Shown here: positions 16,681-25,527 of the stretch, in pieces
How positions within the stretch are numbered: the first letter of the stretch is position 1
How the letters are laid out: every line of letters begins with the position of its first letter
DNA from: Chryseosolibacter sp049791675
GTDB taxonomy: Bacteria; Bacteroidota; Bacteroidia; Cytophagales; Cyclobacteriaceae
Length of the DNA: 64,000 nucleotides
Reading direction: 5' to 3'
Assembly: GCA_049791675.1 (NCBI GenBank)
Contig: JBARAD010000062.1
Span: 30,665-94,664, forward strand
Notes under the pieces: generated by a model
Databases searched by the model: none
Seen by the model: only the letters and a program-made list of their open reading frames with translations
Told to the model about the DNA's origin: nothing
Program-made: the position numbers and the translations under genes

Positions 16681-18135
16681 TTAGCCGCCTGCGGGAGTGG
16701 CGTAGCCCGGATTTTGTTCCAGCTTCTTATTGAGCCTCAGATCCGTCTGCGGGATGGGCCAGAGATAATCATTTTCATCGCAATTCGGCTGATATGCAGG
16801 AATGGTCATATCACACAAGATCCGTTTACGGACCAGGTCGTGCCACCTGTCGAACTCAAAGCAGAATTCAAGATTTCTTTGCTGGATCACCGCTGCGTCA
16901 AAGGCAGCCTGCGACATGCCCGTCGTCAGGAGGGGATCCGCAGCATTCGGCGCATAATCGTTGGCGCGGTCGATGATCTGGTTGACAGCATCCACAGCGG
17001 CCTGAGTAGGCCCTCCGTTGACCATATTTTCCGCTTCGGCAAAAATCAGCAACGCATCTGCAAACCGGAGGATCGGTATGTTCTGAACAGAGCGGTATCT
17101 TTCCTGATTTTCCCTTGAATCATAGAGAAATTTCTTGACGTACGGCGTTGTTCCGTCAAATGTCGTGTAGGGATTTCCCTCCCAATCCTCCAGCAGCAGG
17201 TAAGCATCTTTTCGCGGCTCGGCAGGATAATTTTCTCCCCAGGCCTTGTCAGCTTTAAAGTCACCCCATCCATCGGCCATGGATCCGGGCAACCATATCT
17301 GCGGTGGCGTTGAGTTATCATCCTCGGAAGCATTGAAGCTGAACATCATCTCCGGGCCATAAGCGTTTTCGAGGGCAAACACCTTATCGACATCGGTAAC
17401 AAGTGTATACTCGCCATCATCCATCACATCAGCAGCCATGTCCCGGGCTTTGGCGTAGTAAGTGGCATTGTTCAGTGGCGCGGTGGCCATTGTGATATAG
17501 ACTTTGGCCAGTAAAGTTTTTGCCGCTCCCTTTGCCGGCCGGCCCTGTGTATCGTCCGACCAGCTGTCAGGAAGATACTGCGTGGCAAACAGAAGGTCAC
17601 TTTCAATGAGGGCGTAAACATCCGCAATCGGTGCCCTGACAATTTCGTCAGTAACCACATTCGTTTCTTCCGTGATAAGGGGTACACCGCCAAACAACCT
17701 CACGAGATTGAAATAATTGAAACCGCGGAGAAATCTGGCTTGTGCCATCAACTCATCCTTCTGCTCCTGCGTGGCGGTAGTCCCCAATCTGTCATCGATC
17801 AGCGCTTTGATCGCAGGGTTCAGGTCTGCGATGGCGCGGTAATGGGCGTTCCATAGATCACTGCCGTGATCATCAGACAGCACGAGATTGCCACCATACA
17901 TCTGGTCATCGTTGGCAAATATCCAGTGGCCATATGAGTAACCGCTCCATTCACTGTAAAGCCGCGACATGGCACTGGCGAAGGATGATTCTATCTGCCC
18001 CGGATTATTGTAGAAATTAGACGGTCCGGTAAAGTCCTTGGGCGTTTCATCCAACTCCACACAGGCGGAGTTCATCAGCATGAGTACGCCAAAGGTCAGC
18101 GCCAGGTTTTTTATCTTAACTAATCTATTATTCAT
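16681..18135 (-). CDS. SusD/RagB family outer-membrane glycan-binding lipoprotein
   Basis: 484 aa lipoprotein (LMLMNSACVELDE, lipobox Cys25). The family's helical TPR-like core shows in QKDELMAQARFLRGFNYFNL-VRLFGGVPLITEE near residues 125-155 and FADALLIFAEAENMVNG near 365. The C-terminal WPIPQTDLRLNKKLEQNPGY is the standard SusD ending. It would cap the SusC transporter at 18160 and capture an oligosaccharide at the surface. The gene follows susC by 24 bp, so they form one unit. Confidence 0.95.
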   Translation of the reverse strand: MNNRLVKIKNLALTFGVLMLMNSACVELDETPKDFTGPSNFYNNPGQIESSFASAMSRLYSEWSGYSYGHWIFANDDQMYGGNLVLSDDHGSDLWNAHYRAIADLNPAIKALIDDRLGTTATQEQKDELMAQARFLRGFNYFNLVRLFGGVPLITEETNVVTDEIVRAPIADVYALIESDLLFATQYLPDSWSDDTQGRPAKGAAKTLLAKVYITMATAPLNNATYYAKARDMAADVMDDGEYTLVTDVDKVFALENAYGPEMMFSFNASEDDNSTPPQIWLPGSMADGWGDFKADKAWGENYPAEPRKDAYLLLEDWEGNPYTTFDGTTPYVKKFLYDSRENQERYRSVQNIPILRFADALLIFAEAENMVNGGPTQAAVDAVNQIIDRANDYAPNAADPLLTTGMSQAAFDAAVIQQRNLEFCFEFDRWHDLVRKRILCDMTIPAYQPNCDENDYLWPIPQTDLRLNKKLEQNPGYATPAGG

Positions 18136-18159
18136 GGATATAGTGTTTTAATAGTCGCA

Positions 18160-21100
18160 TCAAAAAGTTAATTCCGCCCCGATCGTGAAAGTTTTGGCCG
18201 GAGGATATACACTCAAATCAACGCCGATCACCGCATCGTTGTAGGTGAACGCGGCAACCTCCGGATCATAACCGGTATAATCAGTGATTGTAAAAATATT
18301 GGTTCCACTCACGAACAACCTTACCTTTTGAAATCCTATCGACCTCACCATTGACGGGGTCAGGCTATAGGCGAGGGTGGCTGTCTTCAATCGGATGAAG
18401 GAAGCGTCTTCCACCCATTGAGAGGTTGCTCCACTGTTGTTGCCGAAGTTTACCTTGTTCACCAGCTGTTGGTCTTCCCTGTATTGTCCGTCAATCATGC
18501 CGGGAACATTCGTATCCTGGTTTTGCGGCGTCCATGCATCCAGCAATACCGGACTCGTACCTTCCCAGAACGACTCGCGCCGGATCCTCATGGTATTGAA
18601 CAGGTCGACGTCCTGATATCCCATGAACATGAACGATAGGTCAAAGCCCTTGAAGGAAAACTGGTTCGTCCAACCCCATGTAAACTTTGGATATCCGTTT
18701 CCGATCGTCGTTCTGTCATCGTTGTCGATGTCTCCATCGTCGTCAAGATCCAGATAACGAGCGTCGCCGGGAAGCTGTCCATAACTGCGTGCTTCCTCCT
18801 CCTGGTCTGTTCCCCAGATGCCGAGGAATTTCCAGCCATTCATCAGTCCAAAGGATTCACCCACCTCCAGGAACATAAAATTGCTTCCCAGGCTGTATCC
18901 TCCTGTCGAAGGCCGGTAACCGATTCTCTTATTAGGTCCCAGGTCCAGTATCTTGTTTCTGTTTGCGGTGAAGTTTATTGACGTGTTCCAGCTGAAGTCT
19001 CCGACGATAGGATCGCCGCCGATCAGGATCTCGATGCCTTTGTTTTCGATGGATCCGATGTTATCGATGATACTGCTGACGCCCACATATCCGGGTAGTT
19101 CCCGGGGCATCAGCAAATCTTCAGTCACTTTTTTGTACCAGTCGATGGTGGATGTTAACCGTCCGTTGAACAATGAAATGTCGGCGCCGATGTTGGTCTG
19201 GGCAGTAGACTCCCATTTCAGGTTGGGATTCGCGAGGCCGCCGATTCCGAAACCAATATCGGTAGTAGCCTGACCGTTGTAGGGATAATTATTTTCCCAC
19301 TGGTTGGAAGATAACCTTGCCAGCGACTGATAAGGGCTGATACCCTGGTTACCCGTCAGACCATAACTTGCACGAAGTTTCAGCTCGGTGAACAGATCGG
19401 AATCTTTCAAAAAGCTCTCTTCAGATATTCTCCACGCCACAGAACCGGATGGGAAATAGCCCCATTTATTTTCTGCACCGAATACAGAAGAGCCATCTGC
19501 CCGGTAAGTGAAGGTCGCCATGTACTTTTCAGACAGCACATAATTGATACGGCCAAGATAGGAAAGAAGCGCTCTCTCGGTATGGAAGGAGCTGGCCACA
19601 AGCGTGCTGGCCCCACTGATATTATCATAACCCAACTGGTCTACAAGGAAGCCTTTTCCTTCCAGGTTGGAACCTATAGACTCTTCGGAGATTTGTTCTA
19701 CAACACCGGTAAATGTGACGTGATGTTGATCATTGAAGGTGTTATCGTAGGTAAGGATATTGGAGTTCTGATACCGTTCGAATTTGGATTCATTGACATG
19801 TCCCCAGCCGTTGTTTTGAAGCCCGGGCATGGTTTTGCTGTTGTAATAATCCCGGAAATACCGGTTTGTAAACAACGCACCGCCGGTGACTTTGAAACTC
19901 AGGCCCTTGAGGAGTTTGAAATTCAGAAACAGGTTAGCATTGTTCCTGTACGTGGGATTATCGATAATGGGTTCGACGGCGGAGGCCACAGGATTCCAGG
20001 TGTCATTGGCTGCATACCCGGAACGATGCACCCAGTAGGAACCATTTTCAGCATATACAGGTTCCGTCGGCGCCCAGCGCGGGGCATTGTTCACTACCTG
20101 GGATACGAAGCCCACTTCATCGCGGAAGGAGGGTGACTTGTACGTTTCTTTGGTGAATGCATAATTGAGTCCGAAGTCCACCCATTTGGTGATATCCGCG
20201 GCAAGATTGGTTCGTAACGAGGAGCGCGTATAGCCAGAACTCAATAATATTCCTGTATGATCAAGATAGTTTCCGGATACCATGTACTTCAGCTTGTCTG
20301 TTGCTCCGCTGATGGCGAGCTGATAGTTCTGCATGACACCCGTTTCATACACTTCATCCTGCCAGTCCGTTCCGCCGTTTCTTTCCCAGTTGGCAATTTC
20401 GGCGTCCGTAAATTGTGGTGTGGGAACATTTCCATCGCCTGTCTGGGTCATTCTGAATTTATTGAATTGCGTGGCGAAAGTAGCCGCATCCATCACGGGA
20501 AGCTTGCGGGCCAACTTCTGAAAGCCAATATTATAACCTGCATCGATGACGGGTTTTCCCTGCCTGCCAAGTTTGGTGGTGATCAGGATCACACCATTGG
20601 CGCCGCGCGATCCGTAAATCGCAGTGGCGGAAGCATCTTTCAGGATCTCCATGGATGCAATATCCTGTGGATTCAATGAGTTCAGATTACCGCCCTGAAG
20701 ACCATCGATCACGACCAGTGGTTCATTCCCTCCGTTGATCGAATTCAGACCGCGGATACGGATCATGGTGTTCCCGCCGGGAGATCCATCTGTATTCAGT
20801 ACATACACACCGGAGGAGCGTCCCTGTAAAGCCTGGTCTACCCGTGCCATCGGAAAGGCAGCGATATCGTCTACTTTAATGGAGGTCACGGCTCCGGTCA
20901 GGTCTGTCTTCTTCTGCGTACCATAACCTACCACGACCACTTCCCCCAGTGACACAACATCCTCTACCATGGAAATATTCACAATAGATCTACCGTTGAC
21001 TGCCATTTCCTGGCTGGTATATCCGATGAAGGAAAACACCAGGGTTGCATCTTCATTGGAAACAGTCAGGGAATAGGCGCCCTCCGTATCAGTAACCGTA

Positions 21101-21345
21101 CCGTTGGTAGTTCCTTTTTCCAGCACGCTTACCCCGGGAAGCGGGTCGCCCGTATCAGACGTTACCTTGCCGGTAATTCTAAAAGCGTAAGCGTTTGGGG
21201 CCTCTGAAACAGGGTCCGTCCCGGTGTCTGCACCATACACAGGACAAATGAGTGCACTAAAAAAAGCGAATAGCAAGGCCAGTGTACGCCTCTTGATTGC
21301 CATTGCCTTTAGCCCACCGCGGGTGTGAAGTAGAAATCTTTCCAT
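18160..21345 (-). CDS. SusC/RagA family TonB-dependent outer-membrane transporter
   Basis: 1061 aa. After the signal peptide comes a carboxypeptidase-D-like domain (residues about 54-135, ITGKVTSDTGDPLPGVSVLE), then the SusC TonB-box region LGEVVVVGYGTQKKTDLTGA. The plug follows (RIRGLNSINGGNEPLVVIDG, DASATAIYGSRGANGVIL), and then the 22-strand barrel. It imports the oligosaccharide captured by SusD, powered by TonB. A start at 21303 (MAIKRRT) is equally possible. A promoter is visible at 21482-21512, leaving a leader of about 130 bases. The glycan is not determined; GH28-like and esterase neighbours suggest a pectin-type or other acylated, uronic-acid-containing polymer. Confidence 0.96.
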   Translation of the reverse strand: MERFLLHTRGGLKAMAIKRRTLALLFAFFSALICPVYGADTGTDPVSEAPNAYAFRITGKVTSDTGDPLPGVSVLEKGTTNGTVTDTEGAYSLTVSNEDATLVFSFIGYTSQEMAVNGRSIVNISMVEDVVSLGEVVVVGYGTQKKTDLTGAVTSIKVDDIAAFPMARVDQALQGRSSGVYVLNTDGSPGGNTMIRIRGLNSINGGNEPLVVIDGLQGGNLNSLNPQDIASMEILKDASATAIYGSRGANGVILITTKLGRQGKPVIDAGYNIGFQKLARKLPVMDAATFATQFNKFRMTQTGDGNVPTPQFTDAEIANWERNGGTDWQDEVYETGVMQNYQLAISGATDKLKYMVSGNYLDHTGILLSSGYTRSSLRTNLAADITKWVDFGLNYAFTKETYKSPSFRDEVGFVSQVVNNAPRWAPTEPVYAENGSYWVHRSGYAANDTWNPVASAVEPIIDNPTYRNNANLFLNFKLLKGLSFKVTGGALFTNRYFRDYYNSKTMPGLQNNGWGHVNESKFERYQNSNILTYDNTFNDQHHVTFTGVVEQISEESIGSNLEGKGFLVDQLGYDNISGASTLVASSFHTERALLSYLGRINYVLSEKYMATFTYRADGSSVFGAENKWGYFPSGSVAWRISEESFLKDSDLFTELKLRASYGLTGNQGISPYQSLARLSSNQWENNYPYNGQATTDIGFGIGGLANPNLKWESTAQTNIGADISLFNGRLTSTIDWYKKVTEDLLMPRELPGYVGVSSIIDNIGSIENKGIEILIGGDPIVGDFSWNTSINFTANRNKILDLGPNKRIGYRPSTGGYSLGSNFMFLEVGESFGLMNGWKFLGIWGTDQEEEARSYGQLPGDARYLDLDDDGDIDNDDRTTIGNGYPKFTWGWTNQFSFKGFDLSFMFMGYQDVDLFNTMRIRRESFWEGTSPVLLDAWTPQNQDTNVPGMIDGQYREDQQLVNKVNFGNNSGATSQWVEDASFIRLKTATLAYSLTPSMVRSIGFQKVRLFVSGTNIFTITDYTGYDPEVAAFTYNDAVIGVDLSVYPPAKTFTIGAELTF

Positions 21346-21481
21346 AGAGTTTATTTTAAGGCGCAGGTCTTTTTAGGGAGGAATGCAGGTAGAAAAAAAC
21401 GTGCTTGCGTAAGCTCCTTCACAAAAAGGACAACCCTTACACAATCAGCTCTTCAGCGAACCCATCAAACCTTTCGTGTGC

Positions 21482-21512
21482 CTAAGATAGCGCTTTATTC
21501 TATTTTACAAAA
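21482..21512 (-). promoter_or_regulatory. Bacteroidota-type promoter for susC-susD
   Basis: On the minus strand TTTTG (21508-21512) is followed after 18 bases by TATCTTAG (21482-21489), seven of eight matches to TAnnTTTG. The predicted start lies about 130 bases before the susC ATG, so the messenger has a substantial untranslated leader. Confidence 0.5.
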
Positions 21513-21584
21513 TATGGAAATAGCGAAATTTTATATGGGGTTTGCCGCGAAAAGGCGTACGCATGCGATCCGGTCATCGCGGAA

Positions 21585-21902
21585 GTGTCACTTTTGGTTG
21601 AAATTCCATACAGCCGGCCCTGGCGATCTCTGGACGGACAGAATTATCTGTCAAATGGAACCACGCAGCAACCCGACCTGGACGGGCAGGTTTCTTCGAT
21701 TCGTTTTGAACTCCTGCGGGAAGGACTTGAGGACTACGAATATTTATGGATGCTGAATGAAGCGGGAGACAAAGAATTTGCAGACGAGCAAGTGCGAAAT
21801 CTCGTCATTGATGTGAGCTCATTCTCGCGTAACGTCGATCCATTGTATCTGACGCGTAAGACAATGGCACTGCGTCTCGAAAAGCTGGCCGGAAAAAAGT
21901 AG
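21585..21902 (+). pseudogene. Relic of a DUF4091 glycoside-hydrolase-like gene (C-terminal end only)
   Basis: A 105-codon open frame opens on GTG. Its middle reads SSIRFELLREGLEDYEYLWM, the signature of DUF4091 domains found at the C terminus of much larger GH123-like proteins. The preceding RPWRSLDGQNYLSNG also fits the family's substrate loop. Everything upstream (the rest of the barrel and the signal peptide) is missing; the frame closes upstream near 21490. It lies on the opposite strand between susC and the alpha/alpha-barrel lipoprotein gene. This looks like a leftover from deletion of a larger gene when the locus was rearranged. Expression is unlikely. Confidence 0.75.
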
Positions 21903-21915
21903 TTTCGCACTTCCT

Positions 21916-23586
21916 TTATTTCAAGATCTTGATGCGATTTCCTTTTGACTGGTCAATCCGAAGTATCCCTCCCCTGGGCAGCGACTGCCACGACCATCCT
22001 TCCGTGTCGTGCGCGTCAGTCCTGGCAAGTTCCTGACCATTTACCAGCACCTGCGACGGCTTCGAAGTGAGCCGGAAAATTTCTTTTGATGAAGCATCAT
22101 ATACGTCATACTCAATCACCCCGGCGCGGTATACAATTCGCCGTACGATCGACGAAGTACGGAGCAGGTGATCCGCACTGTCGGGTGCCAGCTGTGGTGC
22201 AGCGGCCATGGCGCGGAGATAATGGCGCATGTAATCGCCATAGCCATCCGTCATCCAGATGGCATTTGTCGGATAGAAATTCTTGCCATCGGTGTCGACC
22301 ATGTATGTAGCCCAGTTTAATTGTCTCACGGCATTGCGGACGTATGTTGTATCGCCCGTTTTTTCCCAATACATCAGGTCCATCGAAGCTTGCCGGGAAG
22401 TGTGGCTGTTACCAGGAACACGGTACGCCGTCTGTTCATCGATCACAACAACGCCATACTTTGCGTACTGATCATTCCCCAGCTCGTCGTACACCCAATC
22501 AAAGATGCCTTTCACCGTTTGCCTCCACTGAGGATCCAGATGTGGATTCTCCAGGAGGAACATCGCAAAGGTGACCGCATTGATCTGTGTATCGGACCAG
22601 CGGGGTACATCTTCAAAGAAAGGTCCCCACTTGTTGGTCTTTACAGGATAGGCCATGAACCAGTCGAATGTCAGGTCAAAGGCTCTTTTGTACGCCGCTG
22701 TATTCCCCTTCTGCAGGTCGATCAGTTCGCGGAAGAGATTCAGCGTACCGGTAAAAAAGGTAGTGTACCCGGATCTTTTCTGTCCTGCTTTATTTTCCTC
22801 AACGTCCTTGTCCATCCCTTCATACCATGTTGCCTTTTCGATCAGGACACCCACTTCTCCTGTTTGCGCATTCACCTTAAAGGGCCAGGGCGAGTTGTCG
22901 GCGTCGCCAGGCTGCACGTTTGCTGCCAGCGTGTTCGCGATTTTGATCGCTGCTTCCAGGTATTTTTCGTCGCCGGTTTTTTTATAAAGATGCACCAACT
23001 CCATGCCGAACGAACCTGCCTTATCGGGTTGCGTGTAGCCCTTGCCGATGATCATGTCGCCGTCGTAGATACCGGACTCTACATCCATGTTATACGGGTA
23101 AGGAATATCGGGCCATTTGCTGTCGGCCGGCGAGCGCGAATGCGCCAGATAATAATCCGCGATATACTTCATGTTCGCGATCACCGATTCATCCCCGGTA
23201 TAATTGTAGTAAAGGTCCCACGAAGAAAGCGCCATATTGAGTTGATCTCCCCCAAGGCCGCGCTTATCGTGCTGTGGTTCCCAAACCTGGTGGTTCATGT
23301 AATACTGCATTCCATTCGAATCAACCTCCATGTTCTTCCAGAAATTCCATACCAGCGCCAGCACGTGGTCATAGGAGTCTCCGGGTTTCGCCGAATACCA
23401 TGGCAGAATGTGGCCGTCAGGGTCTACCCGTACCGGATGGTAAACGATGGTGTCTGCCACAACGGTATGGCTGTTCGAAGAGATAATATCTTCCTTCAGC
23501 CCGCGGTACTGCGGAGAGGACTGATCGGTACATCCAGTTGCCAACGCGGCGAAGAATATCAGCATGAATGCGGTTAACTTCCACAT
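21916..23586 (-). CDS. Lipoprotein with (alpha/alpha) barrel glycosidase-like fold
   Basis: About 556 aa from ATG 23586, chosen because it gives a clean lipoprotein signal (MLIFFAALATGCTDQ); a longer frame back to 23682 would overlap the upstream gene's end. The body is rich in repeated helical hairpins, as in six-hairpin glycosidases and uronyl epimerases/lyases: HVLALVWNFWKNMEVDSNGM, YYNYTGDESVIANMKYIADYY, ELVHLYKKTGDEKYLEAAIK and MDLMYWEKTGDTTYVRNAVR. Conserved aromatic and acidic residues are frequent, but I cannot name the family or catalytic residues. It follows the GH28-like gene by 82 bp and probably acts with SusC/D at the cell surface. Confidence 0.75.
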   Translation of the reverse strand: MWKLTAFMLIFFAALATGCTDQSSPQYRGLKEDIISSNSHTVVADTIVYHPVRVDPDGHILPWYSAKPGDSYDHVLALVWNFWKNMEVDSNGMQYYMNHQVWEPQHDKRGLGGDQLNMALSSWDLYYNYTGDESVIANMKYIADYYLAHSRSPADSKWPDIPYPYNMDVESGIYDGDMIIGKGYTQPDKAGSFGMELVHLYKKTGDEKYLEAAIKIANTLAANVQPGDADNSPWPFKVNAQTGEVGVLIEKATWYEGMDKDVEENKAGQKRSGYTTFFTGTLNLFRELIDLQKGNTAAYKRAFDLTFDWFMAYPVKTNKWGPFFEDVPRWSDTQINAVTFAMFLLENPHLDPQWRQTVKGIFDWVYDELGNDQYAKYGVVVIDEQTAYRVPGNSHTSRQASMDLMYWEKTGDTTYVRNAVRQLNWATYMVDTDGKNFYPTNAIWMTDGYGDYMRHYLRAMAAAPQLAPDSADHLLRTSSIVRRIVYRAGVIEYDVYDASSKEIFRLTSKPSQVLVNGQELARTDAHDTEGWSWQSLPRGGILRIDQSKGNRIKILK

Positions 23587-23668
23587 TGACGGTCTGTTTT
23601 CCCGTTTCGACGGATGGTTGGTGTATTGTGTTGTGATATGTGCCCGCATGGCTGATTCATTTCCCCGC

Positions 23669-25318
23669 TTACAACCTGACAACCGCTTTGGCAGCCTCTT
23701 TACTGAATGTCAAATCCTTCTTTGCCTTCATCAGATAATTATCCTTCAATATAATGTCACCCGACGTTGCGCCTTCGACGTGAATAAAAGTACCTGTTTC
23801 GGGAGTTGCCCGTGATTCGCGGATAATTCCGTCTGCAACCTCATTCAGATGGATCGCAGGAGCCCTGGCATCCTTCAAGCCTTGCCGACCGGAAAAAGAA
23901 TCGATCACAAAATCAGAAACATGTTCCAGCACCAGCGCACTCTGCCAGCCCTCTTCGGGCTTATCTTCCGACCATTCAACAGATAGGTCACGGATCTTCA
24001 GTCCGCTCACCCTTTCGATCTGAAGAGCATGTGATGCTCTTTTGTCCTGCGCATTTTCCGGCGTCATGTAAAGCTGCACATTGCTGATGCGTATATTTTC
24101 GAGCGGTTGGTCCACGTGACCGGTAATGGTGCTCGTACCCATCGGACAGGCAATGACGTTTTCAATAATGATGTCCCGGATTTTTCCCAGCCGTGATGAG
24201 TCCCTGCGTTTCTTAAGTACGAATTTGCACATCTCGGAATCTCCCCACCAGTTCCAATGACGCCGGCTGGTTTCAATGGTCAGGTTGCTGAAGATCACGT
24301 TACTCACGGTGGCGCCATCCTGAACATTGATACCGAAGCCCTTATTCGAATTTCTGATGACGCAATTGCTAAAGACAACGTGGCGTATATCGGCCTCCGT
24401 TTCTGTGCCGATCATCAGCGGCGTCGAAGACGAAGTGAGGATGCAATTTGTTACGGTGATGTTCTCTACAGGATTGGCGGGCTTACCATCGCGTGCGATG
24501 GCTTTCAACACAATGGCATCATCCGCAGTAACGATCACCGAATCAGATATGGTGACGTTGCGTGAGGAACATATATCAATCCCGTCAGCATTGACACCTT
24601 TTTCCAGGTCTGAATAAATGTACACACCCCTCACCGCCACGCGGTCACAATCATTCAGCCGGACGGTCCACAAAGGGGAATTGACAATGGAAACCCCAGT
24701 CAGCAGAAAATCGGTTGAATCATTAATGATCAACATGAACGTATTCATCGCCAGGGAACTGCGGTAATAGCGGCGCATATCGATTCCTGCGGCGCGCGCG
24801 ATTTCAATCTCTTTGCTGATTTCCGGGTCCGCACCGCGCATGGCGGTGAACTCATACTGCGCAAGGCCATCCAGCGTTCCTCTTCCTGTCACAGCGATGT
24901 TCTTTGCATGCTGTGCAAAGATCATTGCCCTGCCACCCGTGGTGAAGTCATTCTTATCCTGACTCAGGAATAGTGTTGCACCGGATTCAATGTGCAGGGT
25001 CACATGGTCGAGGAGTTGCACGGTTCCCACGGTATATTCACCGGGCGGCACATACACAACACCACCGCCCGCCGCATGGCAGGCTTCAACAGCATCCCTG
25101 AAGGCTCTTGTCGCATTATCCCTGCGAACACCGGAAGCTCCAAATCCCTTTACATCAAACACACGCGACGAAGGATCTGCAGCGATGGCCTTTGCATGAC
25201 TTTCATTGGTCGCTGAAGCGAGAAAGCCAGCCCCCAGGATTGCCCCTCCATGGGTCATCATCGAACGGCGCGAGGAAACCTTTCCAAGCAAATGGTGTAA
25301 TATGTTTTTACCATCCAT
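23669..25318 (-). CDS. GH28-like right-handed beta-helix protein (polygalacturonase-related), exported
   Basis: 549 aa. The N terminus has a twin-arginine-type leader (SSRRSMMTHGGAILGAGFLA), then the pectate-lyase-3/GH28 opening VFDVKGFGASGVRRDNATRA and AAGGGVVYVPPGEYTVGT. The helical turns carry VNADGIDICSSRNVTI followed by ADDAIVLK, which resemble the catalytic Asp pairs of GH28. The usual GHG motif is not seen; the equivalent turn reads STPLMIGTETEADIRHVVF. So it may be a divergent glycosidase or a lyase rather than a standard polygalacturonase. It is the first gene of a minus-strand group with the alpha/alpha-barrel protein. Confidence 0.82.
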   Translation of the reverse strand: MDGKNILHHLLGKVSSRRSMMTHGGAILGAGFLASATNESHAKAIAADPSSRVFDVKGFGASGVRRDNATRAFRDAVEACHAAGGGVVYVPPGEYTVGTVQLLDHVTLHIESGATLFLSQDKNDFTTGGRAMIFAQHAKNIAVTGRGTLDGLAQYEFTAMRGADPEISKEIEIARAAGIDMRRYYRSSLAMNTFMLIINDSTDFLLTGVSIVNSPLWTVRLNDCDRVAVRGVYIYSDLEKGVNADGIDICSSRNVTISDSVIVTADDAIVLKAIARDGKPANPVENITVTNCILTSSSTPLMIGTETEADIRHVVFSNCVIRNSNKGFGINVQDGATVSNVIFSNLTIETSRRHWNWWGDSEMCKFVLKKRRDSSRLGKIRDIIIENVIACPMGTSTITGHVDQPLENIRISNVQLYMTPENAQDKRASHALQIERVSGLKIRDLSVEWSEDKPEEGWQSALVLEHVSDFVIDSFSGRQGLKDARAPAIHLNEVADGIIRESRATPETGTFIHVEGATSGDIILKDNYLMKAKKDLTFSKEAAKAVVRL

Positions 25319-25506
25319 ACATTTTTTTTGTAACCGACCTCAAGCACGGCGGAGTATTGACATACAATTTATAAGAAAACGCGTTACAAACAATCGGGGC
25401 GCATGTACGATCTTTCACCGGGGTAAGGAAAACGATAAAACGCTGTGCCTCCCGACTCATGTAAGAATTAAGTGGTTCACGACAAAAGTGGCGAACAGGA
25501 CTTTGA

Positions 25507-25514
25507 TATGTTTG
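25507..25514 (+). promoter_or_regulatory. TAnnTTTG promoter box before the TPR histidine kinase
   Basis: TATGTTTG is an exact match to the Bacteroidota -7 box, 13 bp before ATG 25528. No good -33 TTTG is visible, so this is a moderate call. The remainder of 25319-25506 shows no gene. Confidence 0.45.
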
Positions 25515-25527
25515 TTATGCATTGACC

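Noticed and set aside
22321..23577. 418-codon open frame on the plus strand
   Set aside because: It is antisense to the alpha/alpha-barrel lipoprotein gene, whose protein has a signal peptide and regular helical repeats. The plus-strand product is rich in His, Arg and Val with no domain.
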